Shown: in pieces, positions 21,150 through 31,374 of the stretch | Layout of the letters: the number at the start of each line of letters is the position of its first letter | How positions within the stretch are numbered: position 1 is the stretch's first letter | Assembly: GCA_028564705.1 (NCBI GenBank) | Contig: JAPXFQ010002638.1 | Coordinates: forward strand, 1-64,000 | Origin: Apricaphanius iberus | Lineage: Eukaryota; Chordata; Actinopteri; Cyprinodontiformes; Aphaniidae | Direction of reading: 5' to 3' | Length of the DNA: 64,000 bases | Made by a program: the position numbers and the translations under genes | The notes under the pieces: model-generated | Told to the model about the DNA's origin: nothing | Seen by the model: the letters and a program-made list of their open reading frames with translations, nothing else | The model's database searches: none

Positions 21150-23165
21150 TTTTTTTTATCCTAGTTCTGTTAGATTTATCAGCTGCATTCGTTACTGTGG
21201 ATATGTCCTCTTGTCTTGAATAACAACATTGTGTTGGTATTCAATGCACTGTGTTGCATTGCTTTAGGTCCCAGTTGCTTATTTCTTTATAGTTGTTAAC
21301 ACTTGGCTCAATTTTTCTTCCATAAGATGCCTGTTAAATCCCAAATAGAATTTAAGATCCTCTTCTTATATATGAGGCTCTTAATAATCAAGCTCTAAAA
21401 TACATCATAGATCTGATTGTTCCATATGTTCCTAACAGAGCACTTTGCTCTCAGACTGAATGCTTATTAGTACCTAGGATTTCTAAATGTATAGTGGGAG
21501 GCCGATCTTGTAATTATCAGTTCTTCTCTCCTGTGGAACCAGGTGCCAGTTTTAGTCATTTAGGCAGACACTCTGTCTACTTTTAAGACTCAGCTTAAAA
21601 CCGTATTTTTTTTAATTTATTTTTTTTATTCAATTTCAATTCAGTTTATATAGCGCCGTTTCACAACAGATGTCATCTCAAGGCACTTTACAAGAAGAGT
21701 TATTACAATACAATGTTTAATTTAGAAATTAATGAACCACAGAAGATTGCGTCGTGTAATTCTCAGCAATCCGTTACACTGAGCAAGCACGAAGCGACAG
21801 TGGAAAGGAAAAACTCCCTTTTAACAGGAAGAAACCTCCGGCAGAACCAGGCTCAGCACAAGCGGTCATCTGCCGAGACCGTCTGTGGTTTGGAGAATAC
21901 AGAACAGAGACACAGAAAGAACAACACAGCTGATGCAGAAGTTTGTTGCAGGACGTGGAGAACTTTCCGTCACTGCAATCCCATCTTAGTCAGGGTCGTC
22001 AAGCAGGGCGGGTCAGGAGCACCTACTGTAGGAAGAGACTAAGAGAAAACAGGTTAGCGCTTGAATTGACAGCACATCATGCAGTTGGGGAGAAGTAGGA
22101 GAGAAAGTAGGAACAGACCCTAATAATGTCCTCCAACAGCCTAGCCTAAAGCAGCAAAGCTACTAACATTAACCTGTCTCCTAGCTACTAGGAGACCTAG
22201 CTACTAACACTTTCTACCTGGCTTACATTAACCTATCTCTACCTAGCTACTCTACCGCTTCCTATCTCTTCCTAGCTTTTGATACTCTACCTGACTACTA
22301 ACATTAACCTGTCTCCTAGCTACTAGGAGACCTAGCTACTAACACTCTCTACTTGGTTTACATTAATCTATATCTACGTAGCTACTCTACCTCTTCATAT
22401 CCCTTCCTAGCTTTTGACACTCTACCTAGCTACTAACATTAACCTATCTCGTCCTAGCTACCTGTCTCTAACTACCTATTAACATATCTCTAACTGTAAG
22501 CTTTGTCAAAGAGGAAAGTTTTAAGCCTAGTTTTAAAGATATACCAATTGTCTGCTTCACGAACCAACCCTGGGAGCCTGTTCCATAGGAGGGGAGCCTG
22601 ATAGCTGAGAGATCTGCCACCCATTCTACTTTTAGAAATCCTAGGAACTACCAGTAAACCTGCAGTCAGAGAGCGAAGGGCCCTGTTAGGAACATATGGA
22701 ACAATCAGGTCTCTTATGTATGATGGAGCTAGATTATTAAGAGCTTTATATGTCAGAAGGAGGATCTTGAATTCTATTCTAGATTTTACTGGGAGCCAGT
22801 GAAGAGAAGCTAAAACAGGGGAAATGTGATTTCTTCTTTTAATATTCATCAGAATCCTAGCAGCAGCATTTTGGACTAACTGAAGATTTTTAATTGAAAA
22901 AGCTTATAGTTAAAATGCCTTTGTTATCTTGAGCTATCTTTGTATCCTGCTATAGGCTTAGATTGTTGGAGGACAGCCTGACCAATTTTCCTTCCCATGC
23001 TATTTTTTTCTTCCACTACTCAATGGCTCAATGCTATCTCTTGGGATTTCTTAGACTGAAAGCTTTTTAATTGATTGTAATGACTGTACTGAAAATACTT
23101 TTCTTGTAAAATGCCTTGAGATTACATCTGTTGTGAATTGGCACAAAATGAACTGATCTGAATTC
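21150..23165 (+). mobile_element. old L2 LINE 3' part, split by a younger L2 copy
   Basis: Plus-strand remnants at 21150-21610 (VLLDLSAAF-like RT block, then thumb region with PVKSQIEFKI, SDCSICS-type sequence and VPRISK) continue at 22893-23165 (3'UTR, aatgccttgagattacatctg, ttgtgaattggc). In between sits the minus-strand copy 21620-22892. The coding parts are full of stops. Confidence 0.7.
21620..22892 (-). mobile_element. 5'-truncated LINE-A-family copy without the 28S insert, nested in an older L2
   Basis: Tail at left (attcaatttcaattcag, tttatatagcgcc) and a 119-codon RT C-terminal frame (22849-22490) nearly identical to the LINE-A end (SPVLASLHWLPVKSRIEFKI, GRSLSYQAPLLWNRLPG, LKTFLFDKAYS). 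The 3'UTR here is the uninterrupted version: where LINE-A has the antisense 28S block, this copy has only short aggtaga/gttagtag repeats with an internal ~170-bp duplication (22150-22330 similar to 22300-22450). It is therefore the 'empty' comparison for the 28S capture. Confidence 0.85.
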
Positions 23166-23179
23166 TAATTATCAGTCAC

Positions 23180-24020
23180 AAAAACATATACCTCCTGGCA
23201 GAGGTAAAAACTAAGGTTGTGGTTTTTAGTCCCAATACTGTTAGTGGGACCTGCTCTATTGGCTCAAAACCAAAAAAACTACTGCAACTAACCTGAGTGT
23301 AAAAATGGACAGTGGTTTTATTTTTGACAGGCAGAACAGTGTAGTGATTAAATCTAGTGTTTATCAGCTCAGAGAACTTACCAAGTTTAAACACATTATT
23401 TCAAGTCAAGACTTTGAAACAATCTATGCTTTTATCACCACATGCCTTGATTACTGTAATTTACTACTTGGTATGCCACAGTCTTGCCTCACATCTGCAG
23501 ATGGCACAAAATGCAGCTGCATGGCTTTTAACTTGTACAAGGAAGAGAGAGCACATGAGTTAACTGCACTGGCTGTCTGTTTATTGTAGAATTCACTACA
23601 AGAAAAAAATGTGTTCAAATCCTTAAATGGGGTCGCTCCATCCTACCTGATTGAGCCTCTGCATTTGCACTCCCCCACACAGTCCCTCAGGTCAGCAGAC
23701 CAGATGCTCCTGGATGAACCGAGGATGGAGCATAAACTCAGGGGGGACATCATACCAGGTTATGGAACTTGTTGCCACTGCAGATTAGGCAGGCTTCTTT
23801 ATTGTCTATTTTTAAGTCTCCAATTGAAACCCTGATTTTTAATTGCTCTTCGACGCAGCATGAGAGCTTTTATGGTTGTTATTGTTGTATTTTAAATGTT
23901 TATTTTTATCTTTCTTATCATATTTTATTCTTTTTTCTTTTAATTCATGCATTTTATTGTTTTAAAATGTTATGTACAGTACTGTAATTACTGGCTGTTT
24001 TGAAGTGCTTTCTAAATAAT
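23180..24020 (+). pseudogene. degenerate L2-type LINE RT C-terminus and 3'UTR (another subfamily)
   Basis: Scattered frames hold the thumb signature in order: a VKMDSGFIFD-like start, ITTCLDYCNLLLG, QMAQNAAAWLLT, VFKSLNGVAPSYLIEPLHLHS and QSLRSADQMLLDEPR, then a T-rich 3'UTR. Several frameshifts. This subfamily differs from LINE-A and LINE-B in its LHLHSPTQSLRSADQ segment. Confidence 0.7.
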
Positions 24021-24030
24021 TCGCTTGGTG

Positions 24031-24415
24031 TCAACTTAGTGCTGTGATGAAAAAAAATTAATTCCGAATCAATTCTTAGAAAAATTCCAAAAATATTGAT
24101 TTGGCCGTCCAAAAATCAATTAATCATTTAAAATTGCTTTCCCTTTTTACAGCTAGAATAGGAGGTAAAAGTTAAGAGGGGGCTTTTTAAGGCATTGGTC
24201 TGAACTGGTTAATATAGTTTCCCCCGGGTAATCTGTAACCTCCAGTGTTACATCATTGAATCACATGCATAAATTAAGGTAACAGTTCAAAAACTGTTTT
24301 AATAGCACTGAACCATACCAATTTCTACCTGGAAGAGATTGTATTGGGATTATCAGTTCTAAATCTTAAGAATCGGAATCAAATCGATTCTTGAAATTTG
24401 AATACCCAGCTCTAT
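24031..24415. mobile_element. possible short non-autonomous DNA transposon (hAT-like)
   Basis: The ends carry related inverted sequences rich in gaatcgattc-type strings: ttccgaatcaattctta near 24062 and gaatcggaatcaaatcgatt near 24370. Length ~385 bp, no ORF. Target duplication not resolved. Confidence 0.3.
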
Positions 24416-24451
24416 TTCAACTAAAACTATTTTAATAACTTAAACATTTTT

Positions 24452-24770
24452 TGAGGGGTAGTCGCCCAGCGTCAGGGGTTCGGAGTTCACCTTGTAACCG
24501 GAGGGTTGCTTGTACGAGCCCCAGATGCATCTGTCTCAGTCGTTGTGTCCTTGGGCTAGACACTTCACTTACTGCCTGCTGGTGTTGGCCAGAGGGGCTA
24601 AAGGCGCGATATGGCAGCCTTGCTTCTGTCAGTCTAATCCAGGGCAGCGACAATCGTAGCTTGTTTCAAACAGTGTGTGAATGTGAGAGGGAAAGAATAA
24701 TGGAATTTGTAGTCTTTGAGTGTCCAAAAAAGTGCTATATAATAATTCAGTTGATAATTCAGTTGCAGCA
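24452..24770 (+). mobile_element. tRNA-derived SINE (diverged)
   Basis: Head gtagtcgcccagcgtcaggg (A-box-like) and ggttgcttgtacgagcccc (B-box-like, decayed), body with gtccttgggctagacacttcac, and tail part gtgtgtgaatgtgag and agtgctatataataa. It has the same architecture as the SINE at 61983-62235 in the opposite orientation. Confidence 0.65.
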
Positions 24771-25470
24771 TTTAGGCATTATGTGTAAAGGAGGACTATG
24801 GAGATATGTAACAAAAATATTTTCTTCCAAATAAAACATCAAAACCTGGATAAAACCTCACAACCTTCTAGAAGAATGTGTTGTCTGATAAAATGAAACT
24901 GGGCTTCAGATGAACGCTGGTCATCACAAAAGTCACATCATATTCATTAATGAATTATGAGTTGCAAATACTAGTAGGTTTTGATATTTTTACCGTTAAA
25001 TATCAACACCTATAGGTTCCTGGAAATATCCTAGTTTTATGCTAGGACCTATTGGTCAGCCTCTGTTTTATGCCAAAACCAATGTAAGTGAAGGGGAACT
25101 ACTAGCATGCTAGTAGTTCTCCTTCGATAAAGGAATAATCATATTGATTGATATCGATAATTATCGATAAATATCACAAAATGTATAATATATATATATT
25201 ATATATATATTAATATATAAAATATATATATTGTATATATTTTAAGTGCCTCCCCAGTCATTTTGTTATTCTTCCATTAACTAATTTTAACTAAGAATTA
25301 AATTAATACATTTTTCAAACACTTAATTTTATCAGGCAATGGAACTGGGGGGAATGGTTAAACGTTCCTTGGCTGCCACAGACTGGAGATAATCAGGTGT
25401 ACCTTATATCAGGTATTCTGACTCATTAAAAACCTACAGAATCTCATTATCAGCAACAGACGCATGTTTA
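24771..25470. other. unassigned; includes an AT dinucleotide array
   Basis: 25180-25245 is a (TA)n-rich microsatellite. The rest is AT-rich. I looked for a 5' LTR for the retroviral pol that follows and saw none. Confidence 0.45.
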
Positions 25471-26481
25471 ATGGAGCATCAAGAGCTCACAAGATGGCAT
25501 GGGAGAGAGAAAAGTGATAATGTTGAGGCAGCGGCAATGCTGGCCACCCTACCTAATTCCTTATGGTCCACATCACCAACGGATGTGGGCAGAGTAGAAA
25601 TTACACCTGTCTCCTTTGAAATTAAAACTGAACACCCCCTGTGGATGCCACAGTACCCACACAAACCAACAGCACAGGCTGGTATTGAAGCCACCATTCT
25701 GGGACTTACAGCAGCTGGAGTTCTGAAACCATCGTGCTCCGCATGGAACACGCCAATTCTACCTGTGGAAAAGAAAGGCACCGGTAAATATCGAATGGCA
25801 CATGACTTAAGAAGTATCAATGACCTTTTAAAAACACCAACAGTACCTGTTCCCAACCCATATGTTGCATTGACCAACCTGGATCCACAGCACTCCTGGT
25901 TCACTTGCATTGACCTGGCTAATGTGTTCCTTTGCCTTCCCCTGGCTGATGACGTTCAAGACATCTTTTCCTTCACCTTTAAAGGACGACAGTGGCGATA
26001 TACACACCTGCCACAATGGTTTGCACTATCACCTGGTATTTTTAACCAGGTTTTAAAACAGTTACTGGACATTTGCCCCATTCCTGACAACTGCACCTTA
26101 GTTCAGAGCGTAGACGATCTTCTTTTAGCGGCGCCTACCGCCACTGACTGTTTAAAAGCTACCCACCTTGTCTTAACTCACCTGGCTAACCTGGGTTTCA
26201 AAGTCAGTAAGGACAAACTACAAATTTCCAGGAAACAAGTCTCATTTCTGGGAAGGCTGGTATCCCAAAGGGGGGTATCTCTCTCTCCAGAGCACCGATC
26301 ATCAATTTCACATCACCCACTGCCACAGACCGTGAAGGCCATGTTGTCCTTCCTGGGCCTGACAGGCTACAGTAGAAACTTTGTGCCAGATTACGTGGGA
26401 CTGACAGAGCCATTAAGAGCCCTAGTAAGGGAGCTAGGGATGAGAAATCTTTCAGCCAAACTGACATGGACATCTGAGCCT
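25471..26481 (+). pseudogene. ERV reverse transcriptase domain, interrupted
   Basis: An open frame of ~335 codons with retroviral RT order: a WNTPILPVEKKG finger block, the HDLRSIND block, FTCIDLANVFLCLPL (first catalytic Asp), LPQWFALSPGIFNQ and a SVDDLLLA active-site block in which the Tyr usual in this position is Ser. The thumb block (FLGRLVS) follows. The frame is cut by the LINE-A insertion at 26482; downstream residues to 26565 are LINE sequence. It has no protease or gag upstream. The catalytic Asp pair remains. Confidence 0.85.
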
Positions 26482-27729
26482 GCTATCAGGCTCCCCTCCT
26501 ATGGAACCGGCTCCCAGGGTTGGTTCGTGAAGCAGACAATTTGTCTATCTTTAAAACTAGGCTAAAAACTTTCCTCTTTGACAAAGCTTACAGTTAGAGA
26601 TATGTTTTATAGGTAGTTAGAGTCAGGTCAGACAGGTAGATAGGAAGAGACAGGTTAATGTTAGTAGTCAGGCAGAGTGTCAAAACTTAGGAAGAGATAG
26701 GAAGAGGTAGAGTAGCTAGGTAGAGATAGATTAATGTAAGCCAGGTAAAGATCCGGAGCCGGTCGCGGCTTACCGCCGCGGAAGAAATGTGCCCCACGGG
26801 GGCCAGCCAGCACCGGAGAGAGGTCCCTCAATGGGGATCCTCCCGCACAGTGCGGCCGCCCATTACCTGCCGGGTTGAATCCCCCGGGCAGACTGTGCGG
26901 ACCCCACCCGTTTATCTCTTAAACGTTTCTCGCCCTCTTCAACTCTGTCCTCTCATTTCTGTCTATTTTTCTTTAAGATAGTTGACGACTATCGGTCTCG
27001 TGCCGGTATTTAGCCTTACATGGAGTTTACCACCCACTTTGGGCTGCATTCTCAAACAACCCGACTCCGAGAAGACCCCGGCATGACGGGGGCCGTTACC
27101 GGCCCTACACCGTCCACGGGCTGAGCCTCGATCAGGAGAACTCAGACAGAGTGTTGGTAGCCAGGTCTCCTAGTAGCTAGGAGACAGGTTAATGTTAGTA
27201 GCTATGCTGCTTTAGGCTAGGCTGTTGGAGGACATTATTAGGGTCTGTTCCTACTTTCTCTCCTACTTCTCCCCAAGTGCATGATGTGCTGTCAATTCAA
27301 GCAATAACCTGTTTTCTATTATAGTAGGTGCTCCGGATTAGCCCTGCTTGACGACCCTGACTAAGATGGCATTGCAGTGATGGAAAATTCTCCACGTCCT
27401 GCAACAAACTTGTGCATCAGTTCTATTGCTCTTTCTGTGTCTCTGTTATGTATTCTCCAAGCCACAGACGGTCGCGGCAGATAACCGCTTGTGCTGAGCC
27501 TGGTTCTGCCGGAGGTTTCTTCCTGTTAAAAGGGAGTTTTTCCTTCCCACTGTCGCTGCATGCTTGCTCAGTATGAGGGATTGCTGAGAATTCCACGACG
27601 CAATCTTCTGTGGTTCTGTAATTTCTACACTAAACATTGTATTGTAATAACTCTTTTTGTAAAGTGCCTTGAGATGACATCTGTTGTGAAATGGCGCTAT
27701 ATAAATAAACTGAATTGAATTGAATTGAA
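26482..27729 (+). mobile_element. 5'-truncated LINE-A copy inserted in the ERV pol
   Basis: Matches LINE-A from the last ~35 codons of ORF2 (ggctcccctcctatggaacc) through the 3'UTR and GAATT tail, with roughly 15 differences in 1.25 kb by eye. ERV sequence resumes at gcagaggaagc (27730) in the RNase H region. Only a few bp of gag/gaag could be a target duplication, as usual for L2-type LINEs. It includes the antisense 28S block. Confidence 0.9.
26751..27145 (-). rRNA. antisense 28S rRNA fragment in the second LINE-A copy
   Basis: Same segment as 4601-4983 but slightly longer at its right end, retaining ctgagcctcgatcaggag, which is recognisable 28S sequence. This shows the 28S piece was already in the parent LINE and was copied along with it. 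Fragment only, non-functional. Confidence 0.85.
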
Positions 27730-28530
27730 GCAGAGGAAGCTTTCATAGCGTTAAAGCAGCGCCTCTCTACTGCTGCAGAACTAGCCAATCCAGACTACAC
27801 CCTGCCATTTTATCTAGATGTTTCTGGAACAAAAGGCAGGATGAATGGCATTTGGTTCCAGAAAAAAGGGGGTGAAAGAGTAGTACTAATGTATACTAGT
27901 GTAATGCTAGACAACATGGAGAAACGCCACCCACAGTGCACACAACATGCTGCAGGACTGGCGAAAATTTTGCAAAAAACAGCACACCTAGTAATGGGGC
28001 ATCCGTTAAAGGTCCTCACAACGCATAGTGTAGTAGCATTTGTGAACTCACAAGCATTTACAATGACCTCTTTAAGACAGAGGAGACTGTGCAACATTTT
28101 AGATGCACCCAACGTTACATAAACACATGAGGGAATCAACATGGCTGACCAAATGGGGGAAGGAGAACCTCATCAATGCGAGGCAAGAGCCATCAAGGAA
28201 GAAAAAGTCAGGGAAGGACTCCATGCCCAACCCATCCCAGATGCCATTACCTGGTTCACAGATGGGTGCTGCTACAGAGATGAGCAGGAAGGACTCAAAG
28301 CGGCATGGGCAATAGTGGAACACACCCCAGAGGGATGGAAAACAGTCAAAGCAGAAAGACTGGAAGGACAACAGTCACCTCAGACCATTACAAGGTCCCA
28401 CAGAAGTTGGGGTTATCAAATGCAAAGGACACAGCCAAGGAACAGATTTCGTGTCACAAGGAAACAACGCAGCAGATGCAGCGGCCAAAGAAGCGGCAGG
28501 GTATCAGGTGACACACATGATGGTAAGTAG
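27730..28530 (+). pseudogene. ERV connection/RNase H region, frameshifted
   Basis: 27730-28122 is one frame with AEEAFIALKQRL and a TLPFYLDVSG block of the connection domain, then a stop. From 28141 a new frame carries the RNase H start (DAITWFTDGCCYRDEQEGLK, first catalytic Asp). A further shift near 28400 moves the end of RNase H (NAADAAAKEA, last Asp) into the frame that continues as integrase. At least two frameshifts, so inactive. Confidence 0.75.
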
Positions 28531-29734
28531 CCAGATACCAGAAGAAGATACCCGACCACAGATCACGGAGGAAACGTTGGCTGAAATGCAAGGTAAGGTC
28601 TCACCTGAGGAAAAGAGTGTCTGGTTAGCCAGAGGAGCCACAAGGAACCAGGGAATCTGGAGAGGACCAGATGGAAGACCAATATTTCCACCAGGATTGA
28701 GACAAACTTCCATGGAAGAAGCCCATGGTGTGGGACATGTGGGGGTAGGTCAAATGATGACCAACCTAAAACACTGGTGGCACCCACACATGAAAGATAT
28801 GGCTAAGTATCTGATCGACACTTGTAAGGATTGTCAAAAGTTTAGTGTCAAGAACACTATGAAAACACCACAAGGCAGGTTTCCAATCCCAATATGCCCA
28901 GGCAAAGAAATCATCATTGAATACACAGACATGACAGAAAGACTGAAAGGTTACAGGTACCTTTTAGTATGTGTTGATGCATATACAGGATGGCCAGAAG
29001 CGTGGCCAGCAAAAGCAGAGGACAGTAGGACAGTGATAAAGTGCCTGATAAACCATTACATACCACAACATGGTTTTCCTGAAAAAATCAGATCAGACAA
29101 TGGAACTCATTTCAAAAACGAAGATCTACAAGAAGTAGAGCAAATGCTGGGGCTAAAACACAAATTTGGAACAGTCTATCATCCACAGTCTCAAGGAAAA
29201 GTGGAAAAAATGAACCAATCATTAAAAACCAAATTGGCAAAAATCTGTGCACAGACCAAATTGAATTGGGTAGATGCACTCCCATTGGCATTAATGTCCA
29301 TCAGGAGTTCAGTGAATAACTCCACAGGGTTTACTCCACATGAACTACAAACGGGTAGACCATTTCCTGGGCCCAGTAGCAAACTCCCTTTGTCTGCAGA
29401 TGAAAATGAGAAACTGTGCCAAAGAGTGTATTTTAACATATTGCAAAGTGTGGTATCTCAGTTTTCCAAACAGGTCTAGGACCAAAGAGGCAAAACGGAG
29501 GTCACCAGCTCACCAGAAGTCGAGTGGGTGTTGCTAAAGGTCACTAAGAGAAAGTGGTCAGAACCCTGGTGGACAGGCCCGTATCAGGTTACAGAGAGGA
29601 CGTCTCACGCCGTCCGCCTAAAGGGGAAAGGAGACACCTGGTATCACTGGAGCCAGTGCGCCCCCACGGAGGGACCTCACAGATCCCTCTCTGAGACAAA
29701 GAAAGATCTCCAGCTAGGTGAGGAGGCCAAATAG
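28451..29734 (+). pseudogene. ERV integrase, one in-frame TAG
   Basis: One frame from 28451 to 29734 with a single TAG at 29477-29479. The N-terminal zinc module is visible as HGVGH and CKDCQKF. The core carries the three catalytic acidic residues: Asp in IEYTDMTE, Asp in RSDNGTHF and Glu in GKVEKMNQS. The C-terminal module (29528-29734) has the WTGPYQV motif and HWSQC typical of gamma/epsilon-type integrases. It would join viral DNA to host DNA; the stop removes the C-terminal module. Confidence 0.85.
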
Positions 29735-29824
29735 TGGGGCAGAATAATCCCCGGCCAAATCACAAGGTTTAGGGTAGTCGACCCCTGAGTCCACAAAGGT
29801 GAAGAGGACTAGGACTACAAGTAG

Positions 29825-30001
29825 ATGACCAGAAGGAGGAACGGAAGGCCAGCCAACGGCTACAAAGACAAAGAGCGAAACCACACTTCCCAGCTGCCAG
29901 GAGCCAGAGAGGGGGAAAGGAAGTGCCAGGTTAAGAAGAGCAAAACTTTTGTTGTAACTATTATCATTTATCATTTTACTGTTTTCACCTCTGCAGGCTA
30001 A
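29825..30001 (+). pseudogene. possible env leader remnant (58 codons)
   Basis: ATG 29825 to stop TAA 29999-30001. A very basic N-terminal ~40 residues (MTRRRNGRPANGYKDKER) are followed by a hydrophobic run (TFVVTIIIYHFTVF), like a long leader plus signal peptide. It sits directly after pol, where env should start, and no further env is visible before the polypurine tract. Position and composition only; it may be chance. Confidence 0.35.
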
Positions 30002-30209
30002 ATAATCACTTGTATATCTAATCAACTTTGAAGCAAAAAATGACAACCGCTTGGCTAGGATGAGTTTGAAGTACTTAAAAAATTTTTTTGAGGTGTGCTT
30101 TTCCAACATGATTATGATTTTTGATATGTTTATTTACTTTCTAGCTACTATCGGTATGCACTGCTTTGACTTATGTTGAACTCTTAAGAGAGTTCAAAAG
30201 GGAGATTAA

Positions 30210-30636
30210 TGAGGATTTTTAATGTGATTAAATGTTTTATGTTTGCTGAAAGTAACCAAGGCCTGCAGCTGTATCTGATATGAGATGTGCTGTACTGTGC
30301 TGTACCATATATGGAGTTGTTTTTCAGAGCAGAAGCTGCAGAACCAGGCACAACCAGGTTTCCTGTTATTTCGCAAGATGTAACTGAATGTGGGTGTGGG
30401 GAACTAACCAGCAAATGTATTGGTGTGTATGTGCTGTGAGCCACTCCCTGTTGAATGAATAAAATGAGCCGGTCTGCAGCGGAGCTTCAGAATGCTTTGG
30501 ACCCAGCTGCTGGTGACAGGTATTCTCCACTCTCTGCAGAGGTGAAACTGAACTGAGACTCAGCCTGACTTTTCTCCACTGAAGATTTTCTACTCCAATT
30601 ACTCCTGAACTCGGGGGTGGTATATTGACCACGACA
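30210..30636 (+). repeat. ERV 3' LTR (probable)
   Basis: A purine tract caaaagggagattaa precedes a TG at 30210. AATAAA at 30458-30463 marks the likely R region, and the sequence up to about acgaca (30636) would be U5. No second copy exists in the window to confirm edges; an L2 tail starts immediately after. Confidence 0.6.
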
Positions 30637-30639
30637 GAA

Positions 30640-30996
30640 GTTTAACGGATTGGAATGTTTGCATAATTGAATTAAAATACTGTTTGTTGTAAAGTGCCCT
30701 GAGATGTCATTTGTTGTGAATTGGCGCTATATAAATAGAAGTGAATTGAATTAAATGTAATATCCCTTCAAATATTCTTTTTTTATAACGAGAAATGTAA
30801 TTGTGACAAGCATACAAAAAAGAAAAGAAATCACGATGTGGCAAACACTTTCACACCACTGAACCATCTTCTGTGGTTCTGTAATTTCTACACTAAACAT
30901 TGTATTGTAATAACTCTTTTTGTAAAGTGCCTTGAGATGACATCTGTTGTGAAATGGCGCTATATAAATAAACTGAATTGAATTGAATTGAATTGT
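30640..30996 (+). repeat. two L2 LINE 3' tails
   Basis: 30640-30755 (aaagtgccctgagatgtcat, ttggcgctatataaatagaa) and 30866-30996 (ttctgtggttctgtaatttc, tggcgctatataaataaact, GAATT tail). The second matches LINE-A closely. Both are severely 5'-truncated. Confidence 0.8.
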
Positions 30997-31019
30997 ATGT
31001 GAAGGTCAATCAAAATTTT

Positions 31020-31206
31020 CAATTCAGTTCAATTCAGTTTATTTATATAGCGCCAATTCACAACATCTCAAGGCAGTTAAAAGTTTTCCATGTAAGGAAT
31101 CCCAGCAGATTTGCAATTCAGTTCAATTCAGTTTATTTATATAGCGCCAATTCACAACATCTCAAGGCAGTTAAAAGTTTTCTATGTAAGGAATCCCAGC
31201 AGATTG
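31020..31206 (-). repeat. tandemly duplicated L2 3' tail (94-bp unit, two copies)
   Basis: Units 31020-31113 and 31114-31206 are almost identical (aattcagtttatttatatag, ccaattcacaacatctcaag, ggaatcccagcagattt). They are inverted relative to the tails just upstream. Confidence 0.9.
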
Positions 31207-31257
31207 CATTGGGTCGTTGACATGAGGTGAGCCCAGATTCTTGCATACTAAAAGTGT

Positions 31258-31304
31258 GCAATCCCCAAACTTTTCCAACACTGTTGGAAAAGTTTGGGGA
31301 TTGC
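31258..31304. repeat. perfect 22-bp inverted repeat, 3-nt loop
   Basis: Arms 31258-31279 and 31283-31304 (gcaatccccaaacttttcca... and complement), loop act. A second, 12-bp hairpin (31336-31347 / 31354-31365, ttctccagagct) follows 31 bp later. Confidence 0.95.
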
Positions 31305-31374
31305 CACTTATGAACTTGTGTTTACTGTAACTAACTTCTCCAGAGCTAAGTCCAGCTCTGGAGAAACTACCCAA

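Larger units (their letters stand above)
25471..30636 (+). mobile_element. 5'-truncated endogenous retrovirus (gamma/epsilon-like), broken
   Basis: Order: RT (25471-26481), a LINE insertion (26482-27729), RNase H parts (27730-28450), integrase (28451-29734), an env leader-like ORF (29825-30001), a polypurine tract (about 30196-30205) and a 3' LTR (30210-30636). gag, protease and the 5' LTR are not seen and most of env is absent. The integrase C-terminal module and RT order fit fish ERVs of the gamma/epsilon group; the placement is inferred from motifs. Multiple stops, frameshifts and the LINE insertion make it defective. Confidence 0.8.

Noticed and set aside
21713..22042. 109-codon ORF
   Set aside because: It reads the conserved L2 3'UTR on the wrong strand.
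22150..22450. CRISPR-like array from short repeats
   Set aside because: The repeats are imperfect, without regular spacers, and belong to the LINE 3'UTR in a eukaryotic genome.
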